From: Mariniphaga sp040772505
GTDB lineage: Bacteria > Bacteroidota > Bacteroidia > Bacteroidales > Prolixibacteraceae
Reading direction: 5' to 3'
NCBI GenBank assembly: GCA_040772505.1
Contig: JAXGYA010000009.1
Coordinates: 1-64,000, forward strand
DNA length: 64,000 nt
In this document: one piece after another, positions 26,363 to 35,148 of the stretch
Layout: every line of letters begins with the position of its first letter
Position numbering within the stretch: position 1 is the first letter of the stretch
Notes under the pieces: model-generated
Databases searched by the model: none
The model's input: only the letters and a program-made list of their open reading frames with translations
Told to the model about the DNA's origin: nothing
Position numbers and translations under genes: made by a program

Positions 26363-26857
26363 ATGAAAACTCGAAAATTTGCACTTGTTTTAATCGCCCT
26401 TATGCTGAGTACAACAATTATGTACGCACAGGGCTGGAGGAATTTTAATCGTCCGGGCTACGGATATAATCAAGGTTATGGTTATGGTTATGATTCAATT
26501 TACAGTTACCGTTACGGTCCGGGAACCTGTCTCACTCTTCTTCCGGGATTAACCGAAGACCAGAAAACTAAAATCACAGGACTGGAAACCGCTCATCAGG
26601 ATGCTATGGCCGAATTACGGCTAAAACAGCGTTCAACTTTCGAACTCATTGAAAAAAATGAAATTCGCGGGGAGATGCTGAAAAAAGTACAGACCCACCG
26701 CCAGGAAGTAAGAAACTTACTTACCGAAGAGCAGCAAAAACATTACGATTTATTGCATGCCCGCTATAACTACGGTGGCAGAGGATTCGCTCCCTGCCGC
26801 AGGGGAGGCCGCGGACAGGCAGGCTACGGAGGGCGAGGGTTCCGCAGAGGATGGTAA
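26363..26857 (+). CDS. Secreted Spy/ZraP-like protein with Gly/Tyr-rich ends
   Basis: This 164-residue protein has a signal peptide (to about Q23), a Gly-Tyr-rich stretch at 30-52, a helical LTxxQ domain (LTEDQKTKI near 65, LTEEQQKHY near 115) and an Arg/Gly-rich tail with two cysteines. It is the soluble partner of the membrane-anchored CpxP-like protein upstream, and likely a periplasmic chaperone or metal buffer induced by the ECF sigma. The RGG-like tail is unusual for this family. Confidence 0.8.
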   Translation: MKTRKFALVLIALMLSTTIMYAQGWRNFNRPGYGYNQGYGYGYDSIYSYRYGPGTCLTLLPGLTEDQKTKITGLETAHQDAMAELRLKQRSTFELIEKNEIRGEMLKKVQTHRQEVRNLLTEEQQKHYDLLHARYNYGGRGFAPCRRGGRGQAGYGGRGFRRGW

Positions 26858-27036
26858 TTGCCATACAGTGTCACTCCATACCTGTTCACCATTCCGGTAT
26901 CTGGTGCTAATAAAAAAAATCTGAAATTAATAAGTAAAATCTGAAAAAATGACAACCTTTGTGAAACTGAAATTCAGATAGAGCAGGGAGAATAGAAAAG
27001 AATTGGTTTATTTTTTAATATAAAAGCATTTTAGCG

Positions 27037-27774
27037 ATGAAACAGACAATTTCTACAATGATTTTTTTGATGGCTTTGGTATTCTCAACCGTAAATGCAG
27101 GATGCCAGAAAGTGAACAAACTGACTAAAGAAGAGAAAAATGATGGATGGGTTCTTCTTTTTAACGGTAAAGATTTTGAAGGCTGGCGCGCCTGTAACGG
27201 TGATGCCATGCCTTCCAACTGGACCATTGAAGATGGAGCAATGAAAGTTTTTTTAGGAGAAGGAAAAAAACCGGGACAGGGTGCTGGTGGCGACATTCTT
27301 TATGGCGATAAGGTGTTTAGAGACTTTGAACTTTCCATCGACTGGAAAGCCAGTGAGATGGCAAATTCGGGAATTTTCTATAACATACGCGAAGTGCCCG
27401 GGAAACCCATTTATTATGCAGCACCCGAGGTGCAGGTGCTTGACAATGAAAATGCTACCGATAATAAAATCGACAGCCATCTTGCTGGTTCACTTTATGA
27501 TATGCTGCCAGCCGATCCGGAAACCGTTAATCCTGCCGGCGAATGGAATACGGTGGTTATTCGGGTGAAAGACGGAAACGTAACACATTCCATGAACGGA
27601 ACCGAAGTGGTGAAATACACACTGTGGACACCCGAGTGGGATCAGCTTGTGGAAAACAGCAAGTTCAAAAACTTTCCGGGTTTCACCGAAGGAATTTCAA
27701 AGGAAGGGTATATCGGACTTCAGGATCACGGATATGCCGTGTGGTTCAGAAATATCAAAATCAGGGAACTTTAG
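27037..27774 (+). CDS. DUF1080 (3-keto-disaccharide hydrolase-like) secreted protein
   Basis: This 245-residue protein has an N-terminal signal sequence with a cysteine at 23 that could be lipidated, although the lipobox is imperfect. The rest is a DUF1080/PF06439 concanavalin-like domain: WVLLFNGKDFEGWR near 38-51, ELSIDWKA, GNGGI-type NSGIFYNIRE and the C-terminal GYIGLQDHGYAVWFRNI. Members bind or hydrolyse sugars, recently 3-keto-glycosides. It stands alone downstream of the stress operon, and its stop overlaps the convergent GT2 gene by four bases. Confidence 0.88.
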   Translation: MKQTISTMIFLMALVFSTVNAGCQKVNKLTKEEKNDGWVLLFNGKDFEGWRACNGDAMPSNWTIEDGAMKVFLGEGKKPGQGAGGDILYGDKVFRDFELSIDWKASEMANSGIFYNIREVPGKPIYYAAPEVQVLDNENATDNKIDSHLAGSLYDMLPADPETVNPAGEWNTVVIRVKDGNVTHSMNGTEVVKYTLWTPEWDQLVENSKFKNFPGFTEGISKEGYIGLQDHGYAVWFRNIKIREL

Positions 27775-28514
27775 TTGTTAAAATATCTGAATTTAGCAAA
27801 ACCCCACTTTTGTAGTCTGAACTGAAACGATGTTTTTATCACACCAAGCCCATAAATTGTACTGTTTTTCAGGTTGATGCTTGATGCGTCGTCAAAGTAT
27901 TTGGTGGGGCAGGTTATCTCCGCAATTTCGTATCCGGCATACCAAATTTGTGCAAGCATCTGGTTGTCGAACACAAAGTTGTCAGAATTCACATTGTAGT
28001 TTACCCGCTCAAGAACTTCCCGTGTAAATGCACGGTAGCCGGTATGATATTCCGAAAGCTTGGCATTCATAACAATATTCTGCAGAAAAGTGAGTCCACG
28101 GTTGGCAATGTACTTTATGATGGGCATGCCGCCTTTCAACGCCCCTTTCCCCAAAATCCGGGAACCTAACACAACATGGTATAAATCACTGGCAAGCAGG
28201 TTTGCCATAGCCGGAATGAGCTTCGGGGTATATTGATAGTCAGGATGGAGCATTATCACAATGTCGGCGCCGATTTCAAGTGCTTTATTGTAGCACGATT
28301 TCTGATTTCCGCCGTACCCCTTATTTTCTTCATGGACAATTATGTGTTTGATACCCAATTTTTTGCCTACATCAACCGTGTTGTCCTTACTCAGGTCGTC
28401 AACCAGAATAACATCGTCCACAATGTTGAAATCAATTTCGTGGTAGGTTTTTTCCAATGTTTTTGATGCGTTATACGCAGGGAGCACAACCACCACTTTT
28501 CTGCCATTAATCAT
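27771..28514 (-). CDS. Family 2 glycosyltransferase (dolichyl-phosphate-mannose-synthase-like)
   Basis: This 247-residue GT-A enzyme lacks C-terminal membrane helices. Motifs are VVVVLPAYNA at 7-16, DDVILVDDLSKDNT near 34-47 with the nucleotide-metal acidic pair, MLHPDYQY and a GYRAFTR loop, as in polyprenyl-phosphate sugar transferases. It probably charges a lipid carrier or modifies an envelope glycan; donor and acceptor are unknown. Confidence 0.85.
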   Translation of the reverse strand: MINGRKVVVVLPAYNASKTLEKTYHEIDFNIVDDVILVDDLSKDNTVDVGKKLGIKHIIVHEENKGYGGNQKSCYNKALEIGADIVIMLHPDYQYTPKLIPAMANLLASDLYHVVLGSRILGKGALKGGMPIIKYIANRGLTFLQNIVMNAKLSEYHTGYRAFTREVLERVNYNVNSDNFVFDNQMLAQIWYAGYEIAEITCPTKYFDDASSINLKNSTIYGLGVIKTSFQFRLQKWGFAKFRYFNN

Positions 28515-28583
28515 TCGTTCTTTATTTGTGCGGTAAAATTAGAAAGAAAAAGGGAATGCAGCATTCAGAAATGTGATATGTTA

Positions 28584-28623
28584 ATATTGCCCAAAAAACT
28601 CTTGGGAATTCTTTGAGCAATAT
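28584..28623 (-). terminator. Hairpin after the cytochrome bd operon
   Basis: ATATTGC (28584-28590) pairs with GCAATAT (28617-28623); an inner CCCAA/TTGGG pair also forms. It lies 31 bases beyond the CydX-like stop and before the GT2 gene. A second small dyad GTGAATgaaATTCAC is at 28634-28648. No long U-run follows, so confidence is moderate. Confidence 0.4.
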
Positions 28624-28653
28624 CAACCGGAAGGTGAATGAAATTCACACTTT

Positions 28654-28776
28654 TTATTCGTTTTCTTTATCTTCCAGCTCAGATTCAAATTTCTTTACAG
28701 CCCATGAAACCGCAAACCATGAAATGAGAATCAAAAGCGGCCAGCTGAGCATCCAGAGAATCGGTATTGTGTACAT
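28654..28776 (-). CDS. CydX-like small membrane subunit of cytochrome bd oxidase
   Basis: A 40-codon ORF begins 70 bases after the cydB stop on the same strand. Its product is one membrane helix (residues about 4-27, with W8, W12, W20 and W25) followed by a charged tail KKFESELEDKENE. Size, position after cydB, aromatic N-terminal helix and acidic tail match the design of CydX/CydH-type accessory subunits that stabilise heme d, although residue identity to E. coli CydX is low. It is too short for most gene callers. Function is inferred from topology and context. Confidence 0.65.
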   Translation of the reverse strand: MYTIPILWMLSWPLLILISWFAVSWAVKKFESELEDKENE

Positions 28777-28845
28777 ATTCAGATATTTTCAAATTAATAA
28801 AGCGATATCAGACAGCTTTCTGTTTTGTGTCTGCCTGAAAATATT

Positions 28846-29976
28846 TTAATAAACGTGCGACTGTTCGTTCAACTCCTCTTCGGTTACTTTCTTCCGGTTC
28901 ATCACTTTCCAGAAATAGTAGATATAGGCGAACACAAACGGAACCAGCAGCGAAACGTAGCTCATGGTTACCAGGGTAAAATGGCTCGACGATGCATTTT
29001 GTATCGTCAGCGACGACTGCAAATCGACAACTGAAGGATAGAAAGCCGTATTGTTAAAACCTGCAATGATAAACAGCGCAAACACTGTCAAAACGGTTCC
29101 GGGCCCGGAAAATGCAAATCCTTTTTTTCCGTTAAAAAACAGTGTGGAAATCAATCCCCAAAGGACTCCTGCCACTCCTGTAATAAAAATTATCAACACC
29201 AAAGGCATTTGTAACAGATTATTCAGGTATTTGTATTTCTCCATGAATACTTCACCCGTTTCCGGATTCACCGCAAATCCGTTTTTCAGCAACAGCCAAA
29301 TAACAAAATAGAGAAAAAACACCAGAAAAATAACAGAATTGTGAAGCAGGTTTCTCTTTGACCGGACAACAATCGTTTCACTGTCAATTGTGTATATAAA
29401 ATAGAGCAGTCCTAAGATTCTTGCTAAAAAGAAAATGGAAAGTCCCAGCGCCACATTGTGAAATGTCAGAACTGCCTCCAGTCCGCGTGCCGGATTTTGC
29501 CAGATTACCTGATTCAGCACATTGAGTGAAAATTCAGCTCCGTTGAAGAAAGTACCCACAGCTATCCCTATCAGAATGGTGCCTAACAGACCGTTGATAA
29601 ACAGAAAAATCTCATAGGTTTTTGCACCTAAAAAATTAGCCGGTTTCTTTCTGAATTCATAAGACACAGCCTGAATGATGAAAGCTCCCAGAATAATCAT
29701 CCACACCCAGTAAGCGCCCCCGAAGCTGGTGGCATAAAAGAGCGGAAAAGATGCAAAAAAGGCGCCGCCAAAGGTTACCAGAGTCGTAAAGGTAAATTCC
29801 CATTTTCTACCCAATGTGTTCAGTATCATTGATTTTTCACCTTCGTTTTTTCCAATGGTAAACAGTAGCGTTTGTCCTCCTTGCACAAATGTGAGAAAAA
29901 CAAACAGTGCGGCAAGTAACGAAATGATTGCCCACCAATAGTGTTGCAGTGCGAGATGTGATAAGTTTTCAAACAT
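28846..29976 (-). CDS. cydB: Cytochrome bd quinol oxidase subunit II
   Basis: This 376-residue integral membrane protein with about nine helices (W14/W15 near the start, many GxxxxG helices) partners with CydA to reduce O2 to water with quinol. The order DUF4492-cydA-cydB is the standard Bacteroidota arrangement, and cydB follows cydA by 17 bases. A CydX-like ORF follows. Confidence 0.95.
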   Translation of the reverse strand: MFENLSHLALQHYWWAIISLLAALFVFLTFVQGGQTLLFTIGKNEGEKSMILNTLGRKWEFTFTTLVTFGGAFFASFPLFYATSFGGAYWVWMIILGAFIIQAVSYEFRKKPANFLGAKTYEIFLFINGLLGTILIGIAVGTFFNGAEFSLNVLNQVIWQNPARGLEAVLTFHNVALGLSIFFLARILGLLYFIYTIDSETIVVRSKRNLLHNSVIFLVFFLYFVIWLLLKNGFAVNPETGEVFMEKYKYLNNLLQMPLVLIIFITGVAGVLWGLISTLFFNGKKGFAFSGPGTVLTVFALFIIAGFNNTAFYPSVVDLQSSLTIQNASSSHFTLVTMSYVSLLVPFVFAYIYYFWKVMNRKKVTEEELNEQSHVY

Positions 29977-29993
29977 AATTTTTTCCTCCTTTT

Positions 29994-31550
29994 TTATTTT
30001 TTCGGACCAATTTTAATTTGTCTGAACATGATTTTCAGTTCGGCAATCAGCAATATTGTGAAAAGAGCGACAAACAACCAGAAAGTGGTTTTCACCGAAC
30101 CGGTGCTGATTCGTGTAACCCCGGCCATAGTTGGCATAAGATCCTGAACAACCCACGGCTGACGGCCTACTTCTGACACAATCCATCCTGCCTGCGAGGC
30201 TATGTATGCCAGCGGAATAGAGATGATTGCAAAACGAAGAAACCCACGTTTCTTTTCAATTGAACCCTTTATGACATAGAAAAGGGAGAGCGCAAACAGC
30301 AGCACAAACATCAGTCCCAGTACAACCATCAGATGAAAACTGTAAAATGATAGCGGAACGTTGGGGATTAAATCATTCACATCTTCAAAAAAGCCGTACC
30401 CAAAATATTTGAAATACTCCTGCTGAAAATCATCGCTAGTGAGCTCAGCTTTCAGCAAACCTGCAAGCTCTTCATCTCCTATTTTCTTTGCCTCTTTGAA
30501 CTGATACAGCTTTCCAATGGCTGTTTTGCCCCGTTCAACTTTTTCATTTGCAGACATAATCCCATATTTCTCATTTCCGTCAATCAGGTCGTGAACGCCG
30601 GGAATGAATGCACTCCAGTCTAAAAACGTCATAAAAGAGAGCACTTTAGGGATTTCTATTATAATTGTGAAATCTTTTAGATTCTCATTGTAGGGGTCGG
30701 ATTCTGATGCCGAGAATATTCCTCCCACCACCAGTCCGGCTCCTTCTGTGCCTTTGTATAACCCTTCGAGGGCTGCAAATTTCATGGGTTGCACATTTGC
30801 AATGGTGCGGGTGGAGTTGTCACCGGTGCCCACCAGATAAACCGATGAGATTAATCCAAAAATGCTGGCAACAAGAATACTTTTTCGTGCCAGTTGCTGA
30901 TCGCGCTTTTTCAGAAGAAACCAAGAAGAAACACCAACCACAAAAACGGATGCCAGTACAAATCCCGATGATGTTGCATGCAGCCATTTGTCAACTGCAA
31001 CCTGTGAAAACAGAATTTCCCAAAAGTTTTGCATTTCGTTGCGTGCAGTTTCAGGATTAAAAGCCATGCCTACCGGGTTTTGCATCCAGCCGTTGGCTAC
31101 CAAAATCCACAAAGCCGAAAGGCTGGCGCCGATGGCTGTCAGCCATGTAGCCATCAGGTGTGTTTTCTTGCCCACCTTGTTCCAGCCAAAAAACATCACA
31201 GCAATAAAAGTGGACTCCATGAAAAATGCAAGAATCCCCTCAATGGCAAGCGGAGCGCCAAAAATATCTCCCACAAACCAGGAATAACTCGACCAGTTTG
31301 TGCCAAATTCAAATTCAAGGATGATTCCGGTGGCAACCCCAATGGCAAAATTGATCCCGAATAGAGTCATCCAAAATTTGGTTATCCGCTTCCACTCTTC
31401 ATTGCCGGTTTTTACATAAATAGTTTCCATGAAGGCAAGAATAAAGGTTATTCCTAAGGTGAGCGGTACAAATAACCAGTGATACATTGCCGTGAGGGCA
31501 AATTGCCCCCTCGACCAGTTGACTAATGATAAATCTGCTAATTCTACCAT
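29994..31550 (-). CDS. cydA: Cytochrome bd quinol oxidase subunit I
   Basis: This 518-residue subunit binds hemes b558, b595 and d. Conserved features are the N-terminal WSRGQFALTAMYHWLFVPLT with the heme ligand H24, the helix GxxxEFxFGTNW and the GRQPWVVQ motif near residue 460. The Q-loop is of the short type. It gives high-affinity O2 consumption in a membrane where the hydrogenase and ferredoxin enzymes need protection. Confidence 0.96.
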   Translation of the reverse strand: MVELADLSLVNWSRGQFALTAMYHWLFVPLTLGITFILAFMETIYVKTGNEEWKRITKFWMTLFGINFAIGVATGIILEFEFGTNWSSYSWFVGDIFGAPLAIEGILAFFMESTFIAVMFFGWNKVGKKTHLMATWLTAIGASLSALWILVANGWMQNPVGMAFNPETARNEMQNFWEILFSQVAVDKWLHATSSGFVLASVFVVGVSSWFLLKKRDQQLARKSILVASIFGLISSVYLVGTGDNSTRTIANVQPMKFAALEGLYKGTEGAGLVVGGIFSASESDPYNENLKDFTIIIEIPKVLSFMTFLDWSAFIPGVHDLIDGNEKYGIMSANEKVERGKTAIGKLYQFKEAKKIGDEELAGLLKAELTSDDFQQEYFKYFGYGFFEDVNDLIPNVPLSFYSFHLMVVLGLMFVLLFALSLFYVIKGSIEKKRGFLRFAIISIPLAYIASQAGWIVSEVGRQPWVVQDLMPTMAGVTRISTGSVKTTFWLFVALFTILLIAELKIMFRQIKIGPKK

Positions 31551-31552
31551 AA

Positions 31553-31786
31553 CTATTTTTTTGGTTCTGTTAATATTTCCAACACATATTCACTACGCTG
31601 CTGGTCTGTTTCAAAATTTGTTTTCAGAAAATTGGGGAAGAAAAATATTTTAAGAATGGCAAACATGATAAACAGTTTGATGAGGATAATCAGCCAGAGC
31701 TGCCTGCCCCAAAGGCTCATATTCCGAAATCCGTTTATATAAAAATACCAGATCCGTTGGATGATAAATGGTTTTTTTTGCGACAT
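31553..31786 (-). CDS. DUF4492 small membrane protein
   Basis: This 77-residue protein has one membrane helix (about 28-50) after a basic, aromatic N-terminus with FYINGFRNMSLWGR, the hallmark of DUF4492. It immediately precedes cydA (two-base gap), where the family is nearly always found in Bacteroidota, so it is likely an assembly or accessory factor of the bd oxidase. Its biochemical role is not known. Confidence 0.88.
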   Translation of the reverse strand: MSQKKPFIIQRIWYFYINGFRNMSLWGRQLWLIILIKLFIMFAILKIFFFPNFLKTNFETDQQRSEYVLEILTEPKK

Positions 31787-31919
31787 AACGGAATAAATAT
31801 AGGTTTTTTAGTGAATATTATGGCATATAAACTGAAAAAAATTAAGAAGCACCAAAAAATACTCCGGGAAGATGAAAGATTCATCAAACCGGAAGTTATG
31901 TTTTGAGATAATATCTGCT

Positions 31920-32354
31920 TTAGCCCACAATTGAAGAGGTAAGAGGTGTGCTTTTGCTGATGTTGTCAGCCATCGGGCAGCGCCTTTCAATTTCATGCAA
32001 AAAAGCTTTTTTTTCCTCTTCAGTCATGTCTGCATCGATTTTAACAAAAGAGCGGATTTCAGTGAAACCCGAACGACCAACATCGGTCTTTCCCATAAGG
32101 AAATCTTTGTCGATATCGCCTTCAGTTTCACATTCAATTTTCCGCAGTTCAATTTTGCGCTGGTTGGCAATAATCCGTCCCATCGTACAGAAACAGGCAG
32201 CTAAGGTGGCCAAAAAAGTTTCCAGTGGATTAGGTCCTTCATCATTTCCACCACCAGCCTTTGGTTGATCAATCACGAAAGGATGGTCTGCTGAAATTTC
32301 TACGCGGAAAGTTTTCCCGATTGTTCCGCCAACTTTAATTGTTGAAATAGCCAT
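31920..32354 (-). CDS. OsmC/Ohr-family protein
   Basis: This 144-residue protein has the OsmC fold with GPNPLETFLATLAACFC near 40-56 and a second cysteine motif RRCPMADN at C126. The pair (C54 or C56 with C126) would form the peroxidatic site that reduces organic hydroperoxides. It more closely resembles OsmC-like YhfA proteins than Ohr. It stands alone beside the bd oxidase operon and would support oxidative-stress defence. Confidence 0.88.
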   Translation of the reverse strand: MAISTIKVGGTIGKTFRVEISADHPFVIDQPKAGGGNDEGPNPLETFLATLAACFCTMGRIIANQRKIELRKIECETEGDIDKDFLMGKTDVGRSGFTEIRSFVKIDADMTEEEKKAFLHEIERRCPMADNISKSTPLTSSIVG

Positions 32355-32577
32355 AATAAAAATGTTTTTTGTAGTTTTTTACAAGCCCTAAATTTAGTTT
32401 ATTTTTTTAAATTGCAGTTAAAGTTGATATAAAAGCAGATAAATGAACCAATTCTGCTCTTTTATGGTTTTTACTTTTTGATGGAATATTCGGTTTTGGG
32501 AGAGGCTTCGGGTAGTTCAGAAATCAGTCTGAATGATTAGTTAAACAGCAAAGTTTCAATTCACTTTTAAGCTAACA

Positions 32578-33576
32578 ATGATGGAAAAAATAGAGGAGAT
32601 TTCAAAAGGATTTAAAGTTGATGAGCTGTTTCCGGTTAAAATCAATGGCATTGAAGTGCGTGAAAATAAAAATTTAGTAACCGGAGAGAGTGATTCTATA
32701 AATGGTTTTCAATTTGCAAACCGCCCTTTTGATTCGAAATGGTTGGATTGGGATGCAATTGAAGCGAATACAAAAAATGAGATAAACCGTTCGCTTATAA
32801 ACAACCTTTTCCTTGTTTTGTCCATGAATCCGGGAACTGATCTTTACCATGTATTTGTTTCAAAATATCCGGCAGGCAAACAGATGCTGACTTCTTACAA
32901 AGATAACATCACTTGCTCATTTCCTCTGTTCTCTATGTCTGACAAAGGCGAACAGACAGGTAGGCTAAGTCGAAATTCACGCATTCTCAACCTGAATTCA
33001 AATATTGTTTCTCAGATTGCTTCTGCAACGGGGTTACTGTTTATTTCCGAAATAGCCGAAGGTAATTTATGCTTTGCAACTGCCAATCCTGAATTGCAGG
33101 ATGATTTCAAACTTGTATTTGTACCCATTGATCTTTTCGATTATATCTATGGTGTTTTGCATTCGCCAGCCTTCAGAAAAATGCATGGGAAGGTTTCAGA
33201 AAAGGATTTTCCTGAAATACCCTATCCGGAAAATTCAGAAATTTTCTGGAAGCTTGTCAGAATAGGTTCAGAGTTTCGAAATTCACATTTAATGGAAAGT
33301 TATGGGACAAATCAATCTATTATAGATTTTCCGGTCAAAGGTGAAAATATTGTTGCAGAGCCATTTTTCTATTCTGACAGGAAGTCAGACACAACGGGAA
33401 AAGTCTTTATAAACAACTCTCAATATTTCACCAATATTTCTGAGTCAGCCTGGAACTCTTTTGTCGGAGATTACCAGCCCGCACAGCAATGGCTTCGCAA
33501 CCGCAAAGGACATAAGCTTAAGATAGAAGATATTTTGCACTATCGTAAAATAATTGCGGCACTCAGCAAGCACTGA
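32578..33576 (+). CDS. Orphan C-terminal specificity domain of a Type ISP restriction-modification enzyme
   Basis: This 332-residue protein matches, as I recognise it, only the C-terminal target-recognition part of Type ISP (LlaBIII-like) enzymes: RPFDSKWLDWD near 48-58, LFDYIYGVLHSPAFR near 205-219, IPYPENSEIFWKL, VFINNSQYF, then YQPAQQWLRNRKGHKL and IEDILHYRKIIAALS at the end. The nuclease, helicase and methylase parts (about 1000 residues) are missing, and no trace of them is visible upstream. The reading frame is clean with its own ATG. It could be a remnant, a DNA-binding solo protein, or a swap cassette for specificity. Confidence 0.75.
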   Translation: MMEKIEEISKGFKVDELFPVKINGIEVRENKNLVTGESDSINGFQFANRPFDSKWLDWDAIEANTKNEINRSLINNLFLVLSMNPGTDLYHVFVSKYPAGKQMLTSYKDNITCSFPLFSMSDKGEQTGRLSRNSRILNLNSNIVSQIASATGLLFISEIAEGNLCFATANPELQDDFKLVFVPIDLFDYIYGVLHSPAFRKMHGKVSEKDFPEIPYPENSEIFWKLVRIGSEFRNSHLMESYGTNQSIIDFPVKGENIVAEPFFYSDRKSDTTGKVFINNSQYFTNISESAWNSFVGDYQPAQQWLRNRKGHKLKIEDILHYRKIIAALSKH

Positions 33577-33590
33577 TTATCAGTGTGCTT
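33568..33590. terminator. Possible hairpin after the orphan TRD gene
   Basis: AAGCACTGA and TCAG-TG-TGCTT form a nine-pair stem with a two-base bulge, overlapping the TRD gene's stop codon. No T-tract follows, so it is a weak candidate. Confidence 0.3.
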
Positions 33591-33667
33591 GGAGGAAAAG
33601 TTATCTTTCCAAAAATTGAATTATTTTCAATAATCAGGTTTCCACCCTTTGGGCGGTCCCTTATCAA

Positions 33668-34387
33668 CTATTCAAAATGAGAAATAATCTTTTTGTTTTT
33701 CAGGATATTTACAATGGCATCAATGATTTCGTCGTCTTCCAGTGAAGAGTAGTTGAAAATTACGTCAAAGTCTTCATTATTGGCAGGCTTTCCTGTGATT
33801 TTTCGGATGAACAAGTCGCGTTTCTCATCAATTTCCTTTACATATTTTTCAGCAGCCGCCTGCTTCATGTTTTGCATTTGCATGATGCGGTTAATTCGCC
33901 ACCCCAAAGGTGCTTCAAGCCTGATATTCAGCTTGTTTGGAATCTCCTTGAGAATAGCACCGGCAGAACGCCCTACGATAATTGTACGACCCCTGCATGC
34001 CAGCAAGCAAATAATCCCCTTGAAAATATTAATCTCCTCTTCGTCAGCAATATCATAAATGGCTTCGCTGGAAAAGGCTTTGGCAACATCTCTGAGCGTC
34101 TTGATGGTGCTTTCAGAATATTTTATTTCGCCCGATTTAACATCCTTAATCATCTCTTCAACTGCACCTTCAAAAATTCCCCTGTCCACCCATTTCCATT
34201 CAGCATCTTTCTTTCTGTCAGACATATAACTGTATCCTGTCAGTATTTTTGAGAGTTTAATGGCGATTCGCTGTGCCGAGCAGCCTGCCTGCCGGGAGAT
34301 GGTTACCACCGGTCCGGGAAAATCGCCAGTTTCAAGATTGCAATCTGTAATGCATCTCATTAATAAGTTTTCCAAGTAGTCTTCCAT
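33668..34387 (-). CDS. Cytidylate-kinase-like (Cytidylate_kin2) protein
   Basis: This 239-residue P-loop kinase-like protein has TISRQAGCSAQRIA near 29-42 in place of a standard Walker A, a RGIFEGAVEEMI segment, IIVGRSAGAIL near 138-148 and RLEAPLGWRI near 155. This is the family annotated as cytidylate kinase-like, distinct from housekeeping Cmk. The substrate is not established. It lies upstream of and in line with an FKBP lipoprotein gene. Confidence 0.82.
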   Translation of the reverse strand: MEDYLENLLMRCITDCNLETGDFPGPVVTISRQAGCSAQRIAIKLSKILTGYSYMSDRKKDAEWKWVDRGIFEGAVEEMIKDVKSGEIKYSESTIKTLRDVAKAFSSEAIYDIADEEEINIFKGIICLLACRGRTIIVGRSAGAILKEIPNKLNIRLEAPLGWRINRIMQMQNMKQAAAEKYVKEIDEKRDLFIRKITGKPANNEDFDVIFNYSSLEDDEIIDAIVNILKNKKIISHFE

Positions 34388-34419
34388 TTTTTTAAAGTTT
34401 AAGCATTGACTGTTGATTT

Positions 34420-34932
34420 TTATAATCCTAATTTTGAAATATCTATCATTTCAACTTTGTAAACCACTGTAGTAAAGGGGGGTACACCAGTTCCTCCTTC
34501 TGCCCCGTAGGCATAGTCGGAGTGGATATACATTTCAAATTTAGCTCCCCTGTTCATGTATCTGATTGTATTTACAAATCCTTCAACTTTGTGTGAAGGT
34601 TTATACTTGAAGTTCCACATTCCATTGTCAAAAATATCTTTGGAATCTTCAAACTTTCGCCCACTAAGAGTATGACCGGTATAACTGATTGTACAGTTGT
34701 CTCCAACCTGCGGTGTTTCTCCTGTTCCTTTTTCCTTAATGATGTAAAATACACTCAAGTCGGTGGTATCCACGGCATATCCCTCGTTTTCAAGCTTCCG
34801 GATATAGGCATTCAGCTCTTCCCACTCTTTCTCCCGGGTTCTTGGTTCAGACTCTTCCTCAGTGCAGGCAAACCCAATAAAAAACAGTGCTAAAATAATC
34901 AGCAAAGGAATTTTATTTAATTGTACAGGCAT
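34420..34932 (-). CDS. FKBP-type peptidyl-prolyl isomerase lipoprotein
   Basis: This 170-residue protein has a lipoprotein signal with lipobox FIGFAC (C23), an acidic linker, and an FKBP domain (about 75-168: VGDNCTISYTGHTLSGRKFEDS, YAYGAEGGTGVPPF, VYKVEMIDI). It would speed proline isomerisation of exported proteins at the membrane. It is one of three FKBP lipoproteins in the window. Confidence 0.9.
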   Translation of the reverse strand: MPVQLNKIPLLIILALFFIGFACTEEESEPRTREKEWEELNAYIRKLENEGYAVDTTDLSVFYIIKEKGTGETPQVGDNCTISYTGHTLSGRKFEDSKDIFDNGMWNFKYKPSHKVEGFVNTIRYMNRGAKFEMYIHSDYAYGAEGGTGVPPFTTVVYKVEMIDISKLGL

Positions 34933-35148
34933 AATTGATTTATAATGATTATTTCAGTAAAGTTAAAATTTTTGACAGAAAGAACGAAAAGTTTTTGAAA
35001 TAAGATACAAAAACATATTTCTGTTTGCAAATCAAAAATATTTACATTTTTTTGATTATCAGTCGGGCTGAGTTGTGATGATAAACTTTTATTCACAGGT
35101 TTTGTTTGAAATATCTGGAATCAGTTCCCGAATTTCAATAGAATCATT

